NCBI RefSeq assembly: GCF_001424345.1
Contig: NZ_LMPF01000021.1
Span: 279,471-343,470, forward strand
Origin: Burkholderia sp. Leaf177
GTDB taxonomy: Bacteria; Pseudomonadota; Gammaproteobacteria; Burkholderiales; Burkholderiaceae
DNA length: 64,000 nucleotides
Direction of reading: 5' to 3'
Positions 44,329 to 54,300 of the stretch are shown here, one piece after another; position 1 is the first letter of the stretch; each line of letters begins with the position of its first letter. Made by a program: the position numbers and the translations under genes. Below the pieces are notes generated by a model. It ran no database searches and was not told where the DNA came from. It saw only the letters and a list, made by a program, of their open reading frames with translations.

Positions 44329-45231
44329 TTACACAGCGCTGGCGTACTTCATCTCGATGGCTTTCACCAACGCATGCAGCACGCGGTTAGCGGGCGTTGC
44401 AATCCCGTGCTTCTCCCCCAGACGCACGATCAACCCGTTCAAATGATCGATCTCGGTTGGCTTCGAACGCGCCACGTCCTGCGCTGTCGATGAATATTGC
44501 GTCGGCATCTTTTCCGCGATCATGCGCACGGACGCGTCCACATCGCCGGGAATCTCGATGTTTTCCGCCTTCGCGACCGCCAGGCATTCGCCGACGATGT
44601 CGTGCATGCACGCCTCTACGTTCGCGCTCTCCGCGAGGCGTCCATACGGCAGTTGCGTGATCGCCGAAAGCGCGTTGTATGCGCAGTTCAGGATCAGTTT
44701 GGCCCAGAGCGCGCCACGCACATTGAAAGATATTTCGGTGGGGATTTGCGAGTCGATCAGCACGCGGGCGACCGCTTCGCTTTGACTCGATGGTTCGATC
44801 ACCAGGTCACCGCGCCCGTGATGCCGCACGTGGCCAGGGCCTTCCATGCCGGCCGCCACGTAGACCACGGCCGCAGCCACTTCCTGCGATACGACCTTGC
44901 GCACGCGGTCGGCGTTATCGACGCCATTTTGCAGGACCAGCACCAGCGCGTCTGCCGCGAGATGCAGTTTCAGTTCGGCGGCGGCGCTTTCGGTATCGGT
45001 GGATTTCACGCAGAACAGCACGAGCGATGCGCCTTCGACCGCGCCCGGCTGTGTGCTTGCGGCCACGCGAACGTGTTCGTCGAACGTGAGGGTCTGCATG
45101 CGCAGGCCGTCGCGCTCGATTGCATCGACGTGATTCGGACGGCCGATCAGCGTCACTTCATGTCCCGCGCGCGCCAGCATGCCACCGTAATAACAGCCGA
45201 CTGCGCCTGCACCCATCACTGCTGCTTTCAT
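44329..45231 (-). CDS. 2-dehydropantoate 2-reductase (ApbA/PanE family)
   Basis: 300 residues. NADPH-binding Rossmann start (VMGAGAVGCYYGGMLARAGH), catalytic lysine in LWAKLILNCAYNALSAI (~180), and the C-terminal helical domain with SKPTEIDHLNG (~250). The family reduces ketopantoate to pantoate in pantothenate synthesis. Burkholderiales usually hold several paralogues, some acting on other 2-ketoacids, so panE is not assigned firmly. It stands alone between the cyclic-di-GMP gene and the penicillin-binding protein gene. Confidence 0.9.
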   Translation of the reverse strand: MKAAVMGAGAVGCYYGGMLARAGHEVTLIGRPNHVDAIERDGLRMQTLTFDEHVRVAASTQPGAVEGASLVLFCVKSTDTESAAAELKLHLAADALVLVLQNGVDNADRVRKVVSQEVAAAVVYVAAGMEGPGHVRHHGRGDLVIEPSSQSEAVARVLIDSQIPTEISFNVRGALWAKLILNCAYNALSAITQLPYGRLAESANVEACMHDIVGECLAVAKAENIEIPGDVDASVRMIAEKMPTQYSSTAQDVARSKPTEIDHLNGLIVRLGEKHGIATPANRVLHALVKAIEMKYASAV

Positions 45232-45304
45232 TGTCGTAAGCCGCCTGGTCGAAGTTGATCAGCGATTTTCCCATAGTTGCACTATCGCGATACAACCCGA
45301 ATTG

Positions 45305-47719
45305 CTAAGGCGACGCCGATGCGCTCGCCGGATCGATGGTCGGCGCAAGTTGCGAAAGCGGCGCGGCGTAGCCTTCGTCGCGGACATCGCCGGGCTCGGA
45401 GGGCGGCTGCAAGATCGGCGGTTGCTGAGGTGTGGGCGCGGCAGTCACGACTGGCGACGGGGCTGTCCGATGCGGCGGATTGCGTTTCACCGGCGCGGCT
45501 TTGGGCGCGGCTTCGTGCGTGGGCTTTGACGAAGCAAACACGCGTTGATACCAGTCGCGCAAGCGGTTGCGTATCGACTCGAAGAAGCTGGTTTGCGGTT
45601 CCATCACAAAACGCTCGCGCGGATCGATCATCCGCAATTTCAGAGAGCGCTGGAAAAAGTCGCCGACGATAGGCAACGCACTATGCGCGCCCTGCCCCCA
45701 GTAGTCGCTGCGAAGCGTCACGCGGCTGTCGTTGAAACCGACCCACGCGCCCGCCACGAGTTGCGGGTGCATCAGGATGAACCAGCCGTCGGCGTTGTCC
45801 TGCGTCGTGCCGGTCTTGCCCGCAACGTCCGCACGAATCCCGAACCTGTTCCGGATGGCCGTGCCCGTGCCGCGGTTCACGACATCACGCATCACATCGA
45901 GCAACGCGTGATCCGCTGCCGGCGACAGCACTTGCTCGGGTTTAGTCGGTGCGAATTGCGCGAGCACTTCGCCCTTCCGGTCTTCAATACGCGTGACCAG
46001 CGCCGGCTCGATGCGGGCTCCGCCATTGGCAATCGTGCCGTAGGACGAGACCATTTCCTTGAGCGTCACCGGACTCGTGCCGAGCGCAAGCGATGGCACG
46101 GCGTCGAGCGGGCTGTCGCGCACGCCCATCGCTCGCGCGAGCCGTGCGACCTTGTTCGGCCCCACGTTCTCGACGAGTTGCGCGGTGATGCGGTTGCGTG
46201 AATACGCGAGACCGTCGCGCAAGGTCATCGGCCGGTTGCTGGGCGGAACGTCGTCGTCCGGACGCCAGATCTCGCCACCGGCAAGCGGAATCTCGACGGT
46301 TTGATCCACGAGGGTATCGTCCGGTTTCGAGCCTTGCGCGAAGGCCGCGCCGTACACGAAGGGCTTGAACGTGGAACCCGGCTGGCGGCGCGCCTGCTGG
46401 ACGTGATCGAACGGATCGGTGCTGAAATCGCGGCTCCCGACCCACGCCTTGACCTGTCCATTGCGCGGATCGATGGCAAGGAACGCCGCCTGCACGCGCG
46501 TTTTGTTATCGCACAACGCCTGCATGAAAGTGCGGTCGGCGTAGAGATGCTTGATGACGTCGGCATCGTTTTGTCCTGCATCTTTCGCCGCGCGATATTG
46601 CGGCGTCTCGCGCACGAACGCGCGAACCACGTCCGCATTCCCGCCATTGCAGCCGCTGCGCGCGCCCCACGCGGCGTTGGCGATCGGCTGAAGCTGATTG
46701 CCTTGCCAGATGACCGCTTGCGTTGCCATGGCTTGCAGGCGTGAATCGATTGTCGTGCGCACGACCAGTCCATCGGAGTAAATGTTGTAGTCGTTGCTAT
46801 CCGCCCAGTCGATCAGCCACTTGCGCAACTGCTGCGCGAAATGCGGCGCGCGCCCGGGCGCTTCGACCTGACGCTCGAAGTCGATACGCAACGGCCGGCG
46901 CCGGAGCGTTTCATAAGTCGCTGGCTTGAGATGCCCGAACCTGACCATCTGCGCGAGCACCGTATTGCGGCGCTCTATCGCGCGCTCCGGGTTGATCACC
47001 GGGTTGTAGTAGCTATTGCCCTTGAGCATGCCAATCAGCGTGGCGCTTTCGAGTACATCGAGCTGGTCCGCGGATTTATCGAAGTAAGTACGCGCCGCCA
47101 TCTCTATGCCGTACGCGTTGTACAGAAACGGCACCGTATTCAGATACGTTTCGAGGATCTCGCTCTTGGTGTAGAGCGCTTCGATCTTGAACGCCGTGAT
47201 CGCTTCCTTGAGCTTGCGCGTGAGCGTCTGCGAGCGGCCGATTTCATCGGGATAAAGATTGCGCGCGAGTTGCTGCGTGATCGTCGAGCCGCCCTGACGG
47301 CCGCCCGAAAAAGTATGCAGCGCGGCCGCGCCCGTGCGACGCCAGTCGAGGCCGTGATGCGAATAAAAGCGGTGATCTTCGGTCGCGATAAGCGCGTCGA
47401 TCACATTCGGCGAGATGTTCGCGAGATGCACCCATTCGCGATTGGTCGGGCGGAACTCGGCGAGAAGCTTGCCATCGGCGGAATAGATTTGCGCGGGTTG
47501 CTCGATCTTGGCCTTACGAAGATCGCCAATGCCCGGCGTGAAGGGAATCAGCAACAGCACGTAAAGAAGCACGAGCGCGGGAATGGCTACGATCGTGCGG
47601 ATCACGCCGCGGCGAGTGGGATGCCGTAATCGCGCGATGAAAACTTCGGCGTGCGGCTTGATCCAGATGCCCAGCCTTGCACCGATATGTCGAACCACAG
47701 AGAGGTCTGAACGCTTCAC
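45305..47719 (-). CDS. Class A penicillin-binding protein (peptidoglycan glycosyltransferase/transpeptidase)
   Basis: 804 residues with a GTG start at 47719. A membrane anchor (~42-62) is followed by a GT51 glycosyltransferase (ATEDHRFYSHHG with catalytic glutamate ~112, GGSTITQQLARNLY, KRKLKEA-like motif) and a transpeptidase with STFK in QPGSTFKPFVYG (~448), SRN (~510) and KTGTTQ (~635). It makes and cross-links glycan strands outside the inner membrane. The last ~90 residues are Pro/Ala-rich and lack known domains. Size is like PBP1A/1B but the subclass is not certain. Confidence 0.93.
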   Translation of the reverse strand: MKRSDLSVVRHIGARLGIWIKPHAEVFIARLRHPTRRGVIRTIVAIPALVLLYVLLLIPFTPGIGDLRKAKIEQPAQIYSADGKLLAEFRPTNREWVHLANISPNVIDALIATEDHRFYSHHGLDWRRTGAAALHTFSGGRQGGSTITQQLARNLYPDEIGRSQTLTRKLKEAITAFKIEALYTKSEILETYLNTVPFLYNAYGIEMAARTYFDKSADQLDVLESATLIGMLKGNSYYNPVINPERAIERRNTVLAQMVRFGHLKPATYETLRRRPLRIDFERQVEAPGRAPHFAQQLRKWLIDWADSNDYNIYSDGLVVRTTIDSRLQAMATQAVIWQGNQLQPIANAAWGARSGCNGGNADVVRAFVRETPQYRAAKDAGQNDADVIKHLYADRTFMQALCDNKTRVQAAFLAIDPRNGQVKAWVGSRDFSTDPFDHVQQARRQPGSTFKPFVYGAAFAQGSKPDDTLVDQTVEIPLAGGEIWRPDDDVPPSNRPMTLRDGLAYSRNRITAQLVENVGPNKVARLARAMGVRDSPLDAVPSLALGTSPVTLKEMVSSYGTIANGGARIEPALVTRIEDRKGEVLAQFAPTKPEQVLSPAADHALLDVMRDVVNRGTGTAIRNRFGIRADVAGKTGTTQDNADGWFILMHPQLVAGAWVGFNDSRVTLRSDYWGQGAHSALPIVGDFFQRSLKLRMIDPRERFVMEPQTSFFESIRNRLRDWYQRVFASSKPTHEAAPKAAPVKRNPPHRTAPSPVVTAAPTPQQPPILQPPSEPGDVRDEGYAAPLSQLAPTIDPASASASP

Positions 47720-47841
47720 ACTGGCTTACCAACTGCTGACGAAGGCTGAATGCTATCAAACTGCCGACGCCTTGCCGCCTGAGCCACGCGTGCGGTAATC
47801 GGATTAGCATAGGCCTGCGTTCAAAAATGGAGACAAACGCA

Positions 47842-48993
47842 ATGAGCCAATATCACTCGATGTCCTGCCCATGCTGCGCAATCGAACAACGCGGTCTTGA
47901 TCGACGAGGTTTCATCAGGCTGGCGGGAGGCGCCGCCGCGGCGCTGGCGCTCATGCCGCTTTCGGCTCACGCGCAGGATCAGACGGTCCCGAGCATTGCT
48001 TTCGATTCCATTCCAAACCCTGTGCATCTTCCGCGCGATGTTTATTTCGGCGAGTGTTCCGGCGTCGCGCTGAATTCGCACGGCCACATCTTCGTGCTGT
48101 CGCGCGGCAATACGACCGGACCCGCTTACGCCGCAGCGGCCGCGCAACTGCTCGAATTCGCGCCGAACGGAAAGTTCATCCGCGAGATCGGCCATAACCT
48201 TTACGCGTGGTCGTTCGCCCATAGCGTGAAGGTCGACCGGCAAGACAACATCTGGGTCACCGACAAAGGCTCGGACATGGTCATCAAGTTCACGCCGGAT
48301 GGCCGTGTTGCGATGGTGTTCGGGCGCAAGCAGGAAGCCGCCGATGAAGAGACCGGGCCGCTCAAGCATCCGAATCCGCCGTTGCCGTCGGAGCCGGGCC
48401 GCTTCCGCCAGGTCACCGATGTCGCCTGGGACGACGCCGGCAACACCTATATCAGCGATGGCTACATCAACTCTCGCGTGGCGAAGGTGGATCGCGACGG
48501 CAACTGGTTGAAGTCGTGGGGTGAACGCGGCACGGGCCCGGGCCAGTTCCACACGCCGCACAGCATTGCGCTCGATGCCGAAGGCCACGTGTACGTGGCA
48601 GACCGGAGCAATCGCCGGATTCAGGTTTTCGATGGCGAAGGCAATTTCCAGCGGCAATTCACCATCGATGTTCCCGTGCCGCCCGGCGCTCGCGCGGCGA
48701 TTGGCTATGCGCCGGATGAAGCGGCCATTGCCGCGGGAACGTTTGCGCCGGGGTCGCCGTGGGCGATCTGTATATCGCCGGGACCGAATCAGGTTTTATA
48801 TAGCGCGGACGCGTTCCCGGGCCGCATCTACAAGATGACGCTCGATGGAAAGTTGCTAGGTGTGCTCGGCGAATCGGGCAAACAGCTCAAGCAGTTTGGA
48901 TGGATTCACCAGATGGCGTGCCCGTCGGAGAACACGCTTTTTGTGGCCGAGCTGCTTAACTGGCGCGTGCAGAAACTGGTTTTGCATGCTTGA
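47842..48993 (+). CDS. Tat-exported NHL-repeat beta-propeller protein
   Basis: 383 residues from ATG 47842, GGAG nine bases upstream. An N-terminal SCPCC cluster precedes a twin-arginine signal (DRRGFIRLAGGAAAAL). The mature part is an NHL-type propeller with repeats such as NIWVTDKGSDMVIKF, NTYISDGYINSRVAKVD and HVYVADRSNRRIQVF. The family resembles peptidylglycine alpha-amidating lyase and other periplasmic propellers. The enzyme role is unknown. Divergent from the penicillin-binding protein gene. Confidence 0.88.
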   Translation: MSQYHSMSCPCCAIEQRGLDRRGFIRLAGGAAAALALMPLSAHAQDQTVPSIAFDSIPNPVHLPRDVYFGECSGVALNSHGHIFVLSRGNTTGPAYAAAAAQLLEFAPNGKFIREIGHNLYAWSFAHSVKVDRQDNIWVTDKGSDMVIKFTPDGRVAMVFGRKQEAADEETGPLKHPNPPLPSEPGRFRQVTDVAWDDAGNTYISDGYINSRVAKVDRDGNWLKSWGERGTGPGQFHTPHSIALDAEGHVYVADRSNRRIQVFDGEGNFQRQFTIDVPVPPGARAAIGYAPDEAAIAAGTFAPGSPWAICISPGPNQVLYSADAFPGRIYKMTLDGKLLGVLGESGKQLKQFGWIHQMACPSENTLFVAELLNWRVQKLVLHA

Positions 48994-49005
48994 GCGGCTG
49001 AGTTG

Positions 49006-49042
49006 TGATCAGGTCACGGCGTTAGCCCGCTTGATCTGATCA
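49006..49042. repeat. Long inverted repeat in the convergent gap
   Basis: TGATCAG (49006-49012) and CTGATCA (49036-49042) pair, and inner TCA/TGA and GGC/GCC extend the stem. No T run follows. It may act as a bidirectional mRNA end or stabiliser between the propeller gene and ccdB. Confidence 0.4.
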
Positions 49043-49360
49043 GTAGGCGCCGAAGATCCGGTCGAGCGCGGACAAGATGGGTTCGCGCTGATCCGAAAGA
49101 GAATCAATCCGCCTGCCGAGTGCGCTTAACGGAACGGCACTCATTGCAGGTGTGTCGAGGAAATAGCTCTCACCGCTGATCTCGAAGACAGGCAGCAAAT
49201 CAGAAGGCCTGCCGGAAAACCCGAGATGCGAAGTGGGTCGAAGCGGAATCACGATACGTGTAGGCAAGATTCCGACGTGTGTGCTTTGCACGTCGAGCAG
49301 GTACGGCGCGAGACGGCGGGTTGCATCGTCGGGATTGTCATGCAAGTCGAAGCGTGCCAT
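49040..49360 (-). CDS. ccdB: CcdB-family toxin (gyrase inhibitor type)
   Basis: 106 residues. The family frame is clear: MARFDLHDNP start, YLLDVQSTH, TRIVIPLRP, and the C-terminal end ILSALDRIFGAY, equivalent to the W-G-I tail of F-plasmid CcdB that contacts gyrase, though the tryptophan is not kept. CcdB poisons DNA gyrase unless CcdA binds it. Its ATG shares one base with the ccdA stop (TGATG). Chromosomal copies of this pair occur widely. Confidence 0.92.
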   Translation of the reverse strand: MARFDLHDNPDDATRRLAPYLLDVQSTHVGILPTRIVIPLRPTSHLGFSGRPSDLLPVFEISGESYFLDTPAMSAVPLSALGRRIDSLSDQREPILSALDRIFGAY

Positions 49361-49602
49361 CAGAACGTTCTGTGCTTCGCAAGCGGAAGCCCGTCGCGGT
49401 CAACCATTGCAGTGTACGCAGCGACTAGATCGGCATTCTCGTTTGCCCAGCGGCGAGCTTCCGTCTCCTGAATTTCTTCACGCACTCCGCGCTCGCTGGC
49501 GCGCGAAAGGTTTATCCCGAGCTCCTTGGCTCGATCCAGGATTTCGGGTGGCAACGTGACATTCGTTGATTTGCGCGGCCGAACTTCCAGTGCTTTGCCC
49601 AT
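49360..49602 (-). CDS. ccdA: CcdA-family antitoxin
   Basis: 80 residues from ATG 49602 (ATG 49608 is also in frame). The N-terminal part (KSTNVTLPPEILDRAKELGI, then NLSRASERGV) is the ribbon-helix-helix DNA-binding domain; the C-terminal tail (RWANENADLVAAYTAMVDRD) is the segment that wraps CcdB. It represses its own promoter with CcdB. The frame stays open upstream for about 100 codons without a family match, crossing the promoter at 49631, so I do not extend it. Confidence 0.92.
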   Translation of the reverse strand: MGKALEVRPRKSTNVTLPPEILDRAKELGINLSRASERGVREEIQETEARRWANENADLVAAYTAMVDRDGLPLAKHRTF

Positions 49603-49608
49603 GTGCAT

Positions 49609-50051
49609 CTCTATGTTGGAAAGTATGTGCATTATAGTCCACATATGTTGCTCGTGCGGATTGCATGACTCGTGCGCAAAACGGTATGGCAATGCAAGAA
49701 CCTGCCAGGTGACGTGATCCAGGGCATTAATTTGCACCACGGTTTGCATCGGCCAAAACGTGATTACCTCGCACATACCAACGCCCCTCCACTCCCTCTT
49801 GGTAACAAAACGCAATGTTCCGGTAACCAGATTCGGGTCATCGATTGATACGATCTGGAAATGCGGATAGCCATGCCGACGGCCTTTCGCATGCTCCAAG
49901 TAATTACTTCGTAATGCGTATCGTATTGATTACGTAAGCAACGCATCGGGTGATAACCACGCCTGAGGCCATCACCAAGCCGCAACGAATCGAAGTCCGT
50001 AATCTCGATTCAATCGATGCGTAATATTTTTGAGATGTTGCCAAGGTCTTT
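49609..50051. promoter_or_regulatory. Divergent control region of ccdAB and the RND operon
   Basis: 443 bp without a gene. For ccdAB: TATAAT (minus strand, 49636-49631) inside a TATGTG-N10-CACATA palindrome (49624-49645), a good operator candidate. For the RND operon: TTACGTAA palindrome (49930-49937), ATGCGT/ACGCAT inverted repeat (49914-49946), and GAATCGA-N11-TCGATTC (49987-50011) about 40 bases before the first RND gene. Confidence 0.6.
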
Positions 50052-51326
50052 ATGACGCCATCCGATCAAAGTATCGAATCTCCAAAGACACGCAAACGCC
50101 CGCATTTGCTGCGGATTGTCGTAGCGGTGGTAATCATCGCGCTGATCGCGGTGGTTATCGTGCACTTGCTGCGCGCAAAAAAAGCCCCGCGCGCCGCGCC
50201 GCCGCAAGTCGTCAGCGTAGCCACTGCAAGCACAGGTTCGATGCCGGAAATACTGAGCGAACTCGGCACGGTCACGCCCACGGCGACCGTCACGGTGCTG
50301 CCGCAACTGAGCGGGTATCTGACCGCTGTCGGCTATCACGAAGGTCAGGACGTTCAGAAAGGGCAGTTCCTCGCGCAGATCGATCCGCGTCAGTATGAAA
50401 TCGATAAACAACAAGCCGAGGCAACGCTCGCCAAGGACCGCGCCGCACTTGCGCAGGCCCGCGCCGACCTCGCCCGTTTTACGCAGCTCAACGAGCGCAA
50501 ATCCATCGCCGAACAGACTTTCGCGGACCAGCAATTCCTCGTGCAACAGGACGAAGCAGCGGTGAAAGTGGATCTCGCCAACATCGCGCAATTCGACCTC
50601 GATCTGGCTTATTGCCATATCACGGCGCCGGTTTCGGGGCGCGTCGGCTTGCGTCTGGTCGATCCGGGCAACTACGTGACTGCATCGTCGTCACCGGGGA
50701 TCGTGGTGATCACGACCATGAAACCGACCACCGTGCAATTCACGGTGCCGCAAGACGCGCTCGCGAACGTGCTGCAACGCATGAACGCCGGTGCGCACCT
50801 TCCGGTCACGGCCTATAGCAGCGACAACTCGAAGGAGATCGCCACCGGCACGCTGTACGCGGTCAGCAACCAGATGGCAACGAGCACGGGCACCGTGACG
50901 CTGAGAGCGACGTTCCCGAACGACAACGAAGCGCTATTCCCGAGCGAATTCGTCAACGTGAAACTGCTGGTCGATACCCTTCAGAACGCAGTGCTGGTCC
51001 CCACGCCCGCGGTTCAAAGCGGTGCGCCAGGCGACTATGTGTATCTCGTGAATGCGAACAACACGGTCTCGGTGCACAAGGTCACGCTCGGCCCGAGCGA
51101 CGGCAAGAACACGGTGATCACGTCGGGGCTCGCGGCGGGCAATATCGTCGTGACCGATGGCACCGATCGTCTGAGCGATGGCGCGAAAATCCAGGCCGCC
51201 GGGGCGAAGCCTGCATCGGGCAGCGCGGATGGCACAGCGCCGGCAAACGGCGCTCGAGGCCGGCATAAACACGCTGGCGCGGGCGCATCGGATGCGCCCG
51301 CGGCTTCCGCGCAAGCCGCTTCGTAG
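50052..51326 (+). CDS. mdtA: RND efflux membrane-fusion protein (MdtA type)
   Basis: 424 residues. One N-terminal helix (~20-42, with a positively charged lead) anchors it in the inner membrane. Beta-barrel and lipoyl halves around a coiled-coil hairpin (QLSGYLTAVGYHEGQDVQKG, DKQQAEATLAKDRAALAQAR) link the pump to the outer-membrane channel. The last ~45 residues are low-complexity Ala/Gly/Ser. First of a four-gene operon; 18 bases to the next gene. AAGG lies seven bases before the ATG. Confidence 0.92.
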   Translation: MTPSDQSIESPKTRKRPHLLRIVVAVVIIALIAVVIVHLLRAKKAPRAAPPQVVSVATASTGSMPEILSELGTVTPTATVTVLPQLSGYLTAVGYHEGQDVQKGQFLAQIDPRQYEIDKQQAEATLAKDRAALAQARADLARFTQLNERKSIAEQTFADQQFLVQQDEAAVKVDLANIAQFDLDLAYCHITAPVSGRVGLRLVDPGNYVTASSSPGIVVITTMKPTTVQFTVPQDALANVLQRMNAGAHLPVTAYSSDNSKEIATGTLYAVSNQMATSTGTVTLRATFPNDNEALFPSEFVNVKLLVDTLQNAVLVPTPAVQSGAPGDYVYLVNANNTVSVHKVTLGPSDGKNTVITSGLAAGNIVVTDGTDRLSDGAKIQAAGAKPASGSADGTAPANGARGRHKHAGAGASDAPAASAQAAS

Positions 51327-51344
51327 TATCGGACCGATGCGCCG

Positions 51345-54300
51345 ATGAACATTTCCCGCCTGTTTATTCTCCGGCCAGTAGCCACGCTGCTGCTGATGAT
51401 CGCCCTCGTGCTGGTCGGCCTCATTGCGGTGCGTGTGTTGCCCGTATCCTCGCTGCCCAACGTCGACTATCCGACTATCCAGGTGCAGACGTTTTACCCG
51501 GGCGCGAGTCCGGACGTGATGGCGACCACGGTCACCGCCCCGCTCGAAGTGCAATTGGGCGAGATTCCCGGCTTGCAGCAAATGACCTCGTACAGTTCGG
51601 ACGGTGCATCGGTCATCACGCTGCAGTTCGACTTGTCGCTGAATCTCGATATCGCGCAGCAGAACGTCCAGCAGGCCATCAACGCCGCCAACAGTTTCCT
51701 GCCGAGCGGCCTGCCCGCGCCGCCGACCTACGCGAAGGTCAATCCGGCCGACCAGCCGATCCTGACGCTCGCCGTCACGTCCAGTTCCATGTCGCTCACG
51801 CAACTTGAGGACGCAGCGAACAACCGCCTCGGCACGAAGATTTCGGAAGTATCGGGCGTGGGCGTGGTCACCATCGGCGGCGGCAACGTGCCCGCCATCC
51901 GCGTGGAAGCGGACCCGCAGAAGCTGGCCGCCTATGGCCTGAATATCGACGACCTGCGCACCTTGCTCAGCTACGTCAACGTGAGTCAGCCGAAGGGCAA
52001 TTTCGATGGCCCCGATCTCGACTACACCATCAACGGCAACGACCAGATCTCCGATCCGAAAGACTATCTGAACACGGTCGTTGCGTACCAGAACGGCGCG
52101 CCGGTGTTCATCCGCGACGTCGCGAAGGTCACGCAAGCGCCGCAGGACGTCGAGCGCGGCGCCTGGTACAACGGCACGCCCGCGATCGTCCTGAACGTGC
52201 AGCGCCAACCGGGCGCGAACGTGATCGCAACCGTCAACCAGATCATGAAGCAGTTGCCGCAGCTCGAATCCACGCTGCCGGCCGGCATGAAGGTCACGGT
52301 CGTATCGGACAGTACGGGCGTGATCCGCTCGTCGGTATCCGACGCCGCGTTCGAACTCCTGCTCGCAATCGTGCTCGTGGTCGCGGTGATCTTCGTGTTC
52401 CTGCGCAACGTGCCGGCAACCATCATTCCGAGCATCTCGGTGCCGGTATCGCTGATCGGCACGCTCGCCGTGATGTACCAGCTGAACTATTCCATCGATA
52501 ACCTTTCACTGATGGCATTGATCATCGCGACGGGCTTCGTGGTCGATGATTCGATCGTGATGATCGAGAACATCGTGCGATATCTGGAGGAAGGCAAGAC
52601 GCCGCTCGAAGCTGCGCTCGAAGGCGCGGGGCAGATCGGCTTCACGATTCTCTCACTGACCATTTCGCTGATCGCGGTGCTGATACCGCTGCTTTTCATG
52701 GGCGGCGTGATCGGGCGTCTCTTCAGCGAGTTCGCGGTGACGCTTGCTGTGACCATCGTGTTGTCGGCGGTGGTTTCGCTGACTGTCGTTCCCATGCTTT
52801 GCGCGCGTCTGCTGCGCGCGCAGGCTGAACGCCATCCGAGCCGATTCGAGCGCATCAGCGAAGGGCTTTTCGATAAAACCCTCGCCGGCTACGAACGTGG
52901 TTTGCGCTGGGTTCTGAATCATCAGATGCTCACGCTGATGGTCGCGATCGGCACGGTCGTATTGACCGGCGTGCTGTACGTGGTGATCCCGAAGGGTCTC
53001 TTTCCGACGCAGGATATCGGTGTGATCGAAGGCATCAGCGTGGCCGACAATTCGGTTTCCTACAAAGCGATGGTCACGCGTCAACGCGCGCTTGCCGACG
53101 CCATTCTCAAGGATCCCGACGTCACGTCGCTCACGTCTTACGTTGGCATCGACGGAACGAACTCCACGCTGAACAACGGGCGTTTCCTGATCAACCTGCG
53201 CGATCGCGACAAACGCTCGGACACGGCGCAGGAGATCGCGCGCCGCCTACAACAGGAAGTCTCCAATGTTTCGGGCATTAAGCTTTACATGCAGCCTGAG
53301 CAGGATCTCACGCTCGACACCACCGTCTCGCCGAATCAATACAGCTTCGTGTTGCGCGGACCGAGCCAGCAGGCGTTCCAGAAGTACGTGCCGGAACTCG
53401 TCGACCGCCTGAAGCAGATCCCGTCTCTCGCCGACGTTCAAAGCGACATGAACACCGACGGCTTGAGCGTGAACGTGGAGGTCAACCGGCAACTGGCGGC
53501 ACGCTTCGGCATCACGCCGGCGACCATCGACAACGCGCTGTACGACGCGTTGGGGCAGCGGATTGTCTCGACCATCTTCCAGCAATCGGATCAATATCGG
53601 GTGATCCTGGTGGCGAAGCCCGAGTCGGTTCCCAACGTTGCTTCAATAGGAAACCTCTACCTGCCGAGTCAGACGAGCAGCACGGGCCAGGTTCCGCTTT
53701 CGGCGATCGCGAAGATCCAGATCGTCAAGTCGCCGCTCGTGATCAGCCATCTGGCGCAGTTCCCGGCCGTGACCATCTCGTTCAATCTTGCGCCGGGCGC
53801 GTCGTTGAGCACCGCCGTCGCGCGCATTCACGATGCCGAGCAAGCGGTCAAGCTGCCGCCGTCGATCACATCGTCGCTGCAGGGCGCGGCGCAGGCGTTC
53901 CAGGATTCGTTATCGAGCGAAGTGTATTTGCTGATCGCCGCGCTGGTGGCGGTGTATATCGTGTTGGGCGTGCTTTATGAGAGCTTCATCCATCCGGTGA
54001 CGATCCTTTCGACGTTGCCATCGGCCGGGATCGGCGCGTTGCTTGCGTTGATGATCGCGGGGAGCGACCTCGATGTGATCGGCATCATCGGGATCGTGTT
54101 GCTGATCGGCATTGTGAAGAAGAACGCGATCATGATGGTCGACTTCGCGCTCGACGCCGAACGCAACCACGGAAAATCTCCGCGCGATGCGATCTTCGAA
54201 GCGTCGTTGCTGCGCTTCCGCCCGATCCTGATGACAACGCTCGCCGCCATGCTCGGCGCATTGCCCATGCTGCTCGGCTCCGGCACGGGTTCGGAATTGC

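Noticed and set aside
49603..49899. N-terminal extension of ccdA
   Set aside because: The extension crosses a TATAAT promoter and palindrome, and the CcdA family starts at the ATG near 49602.
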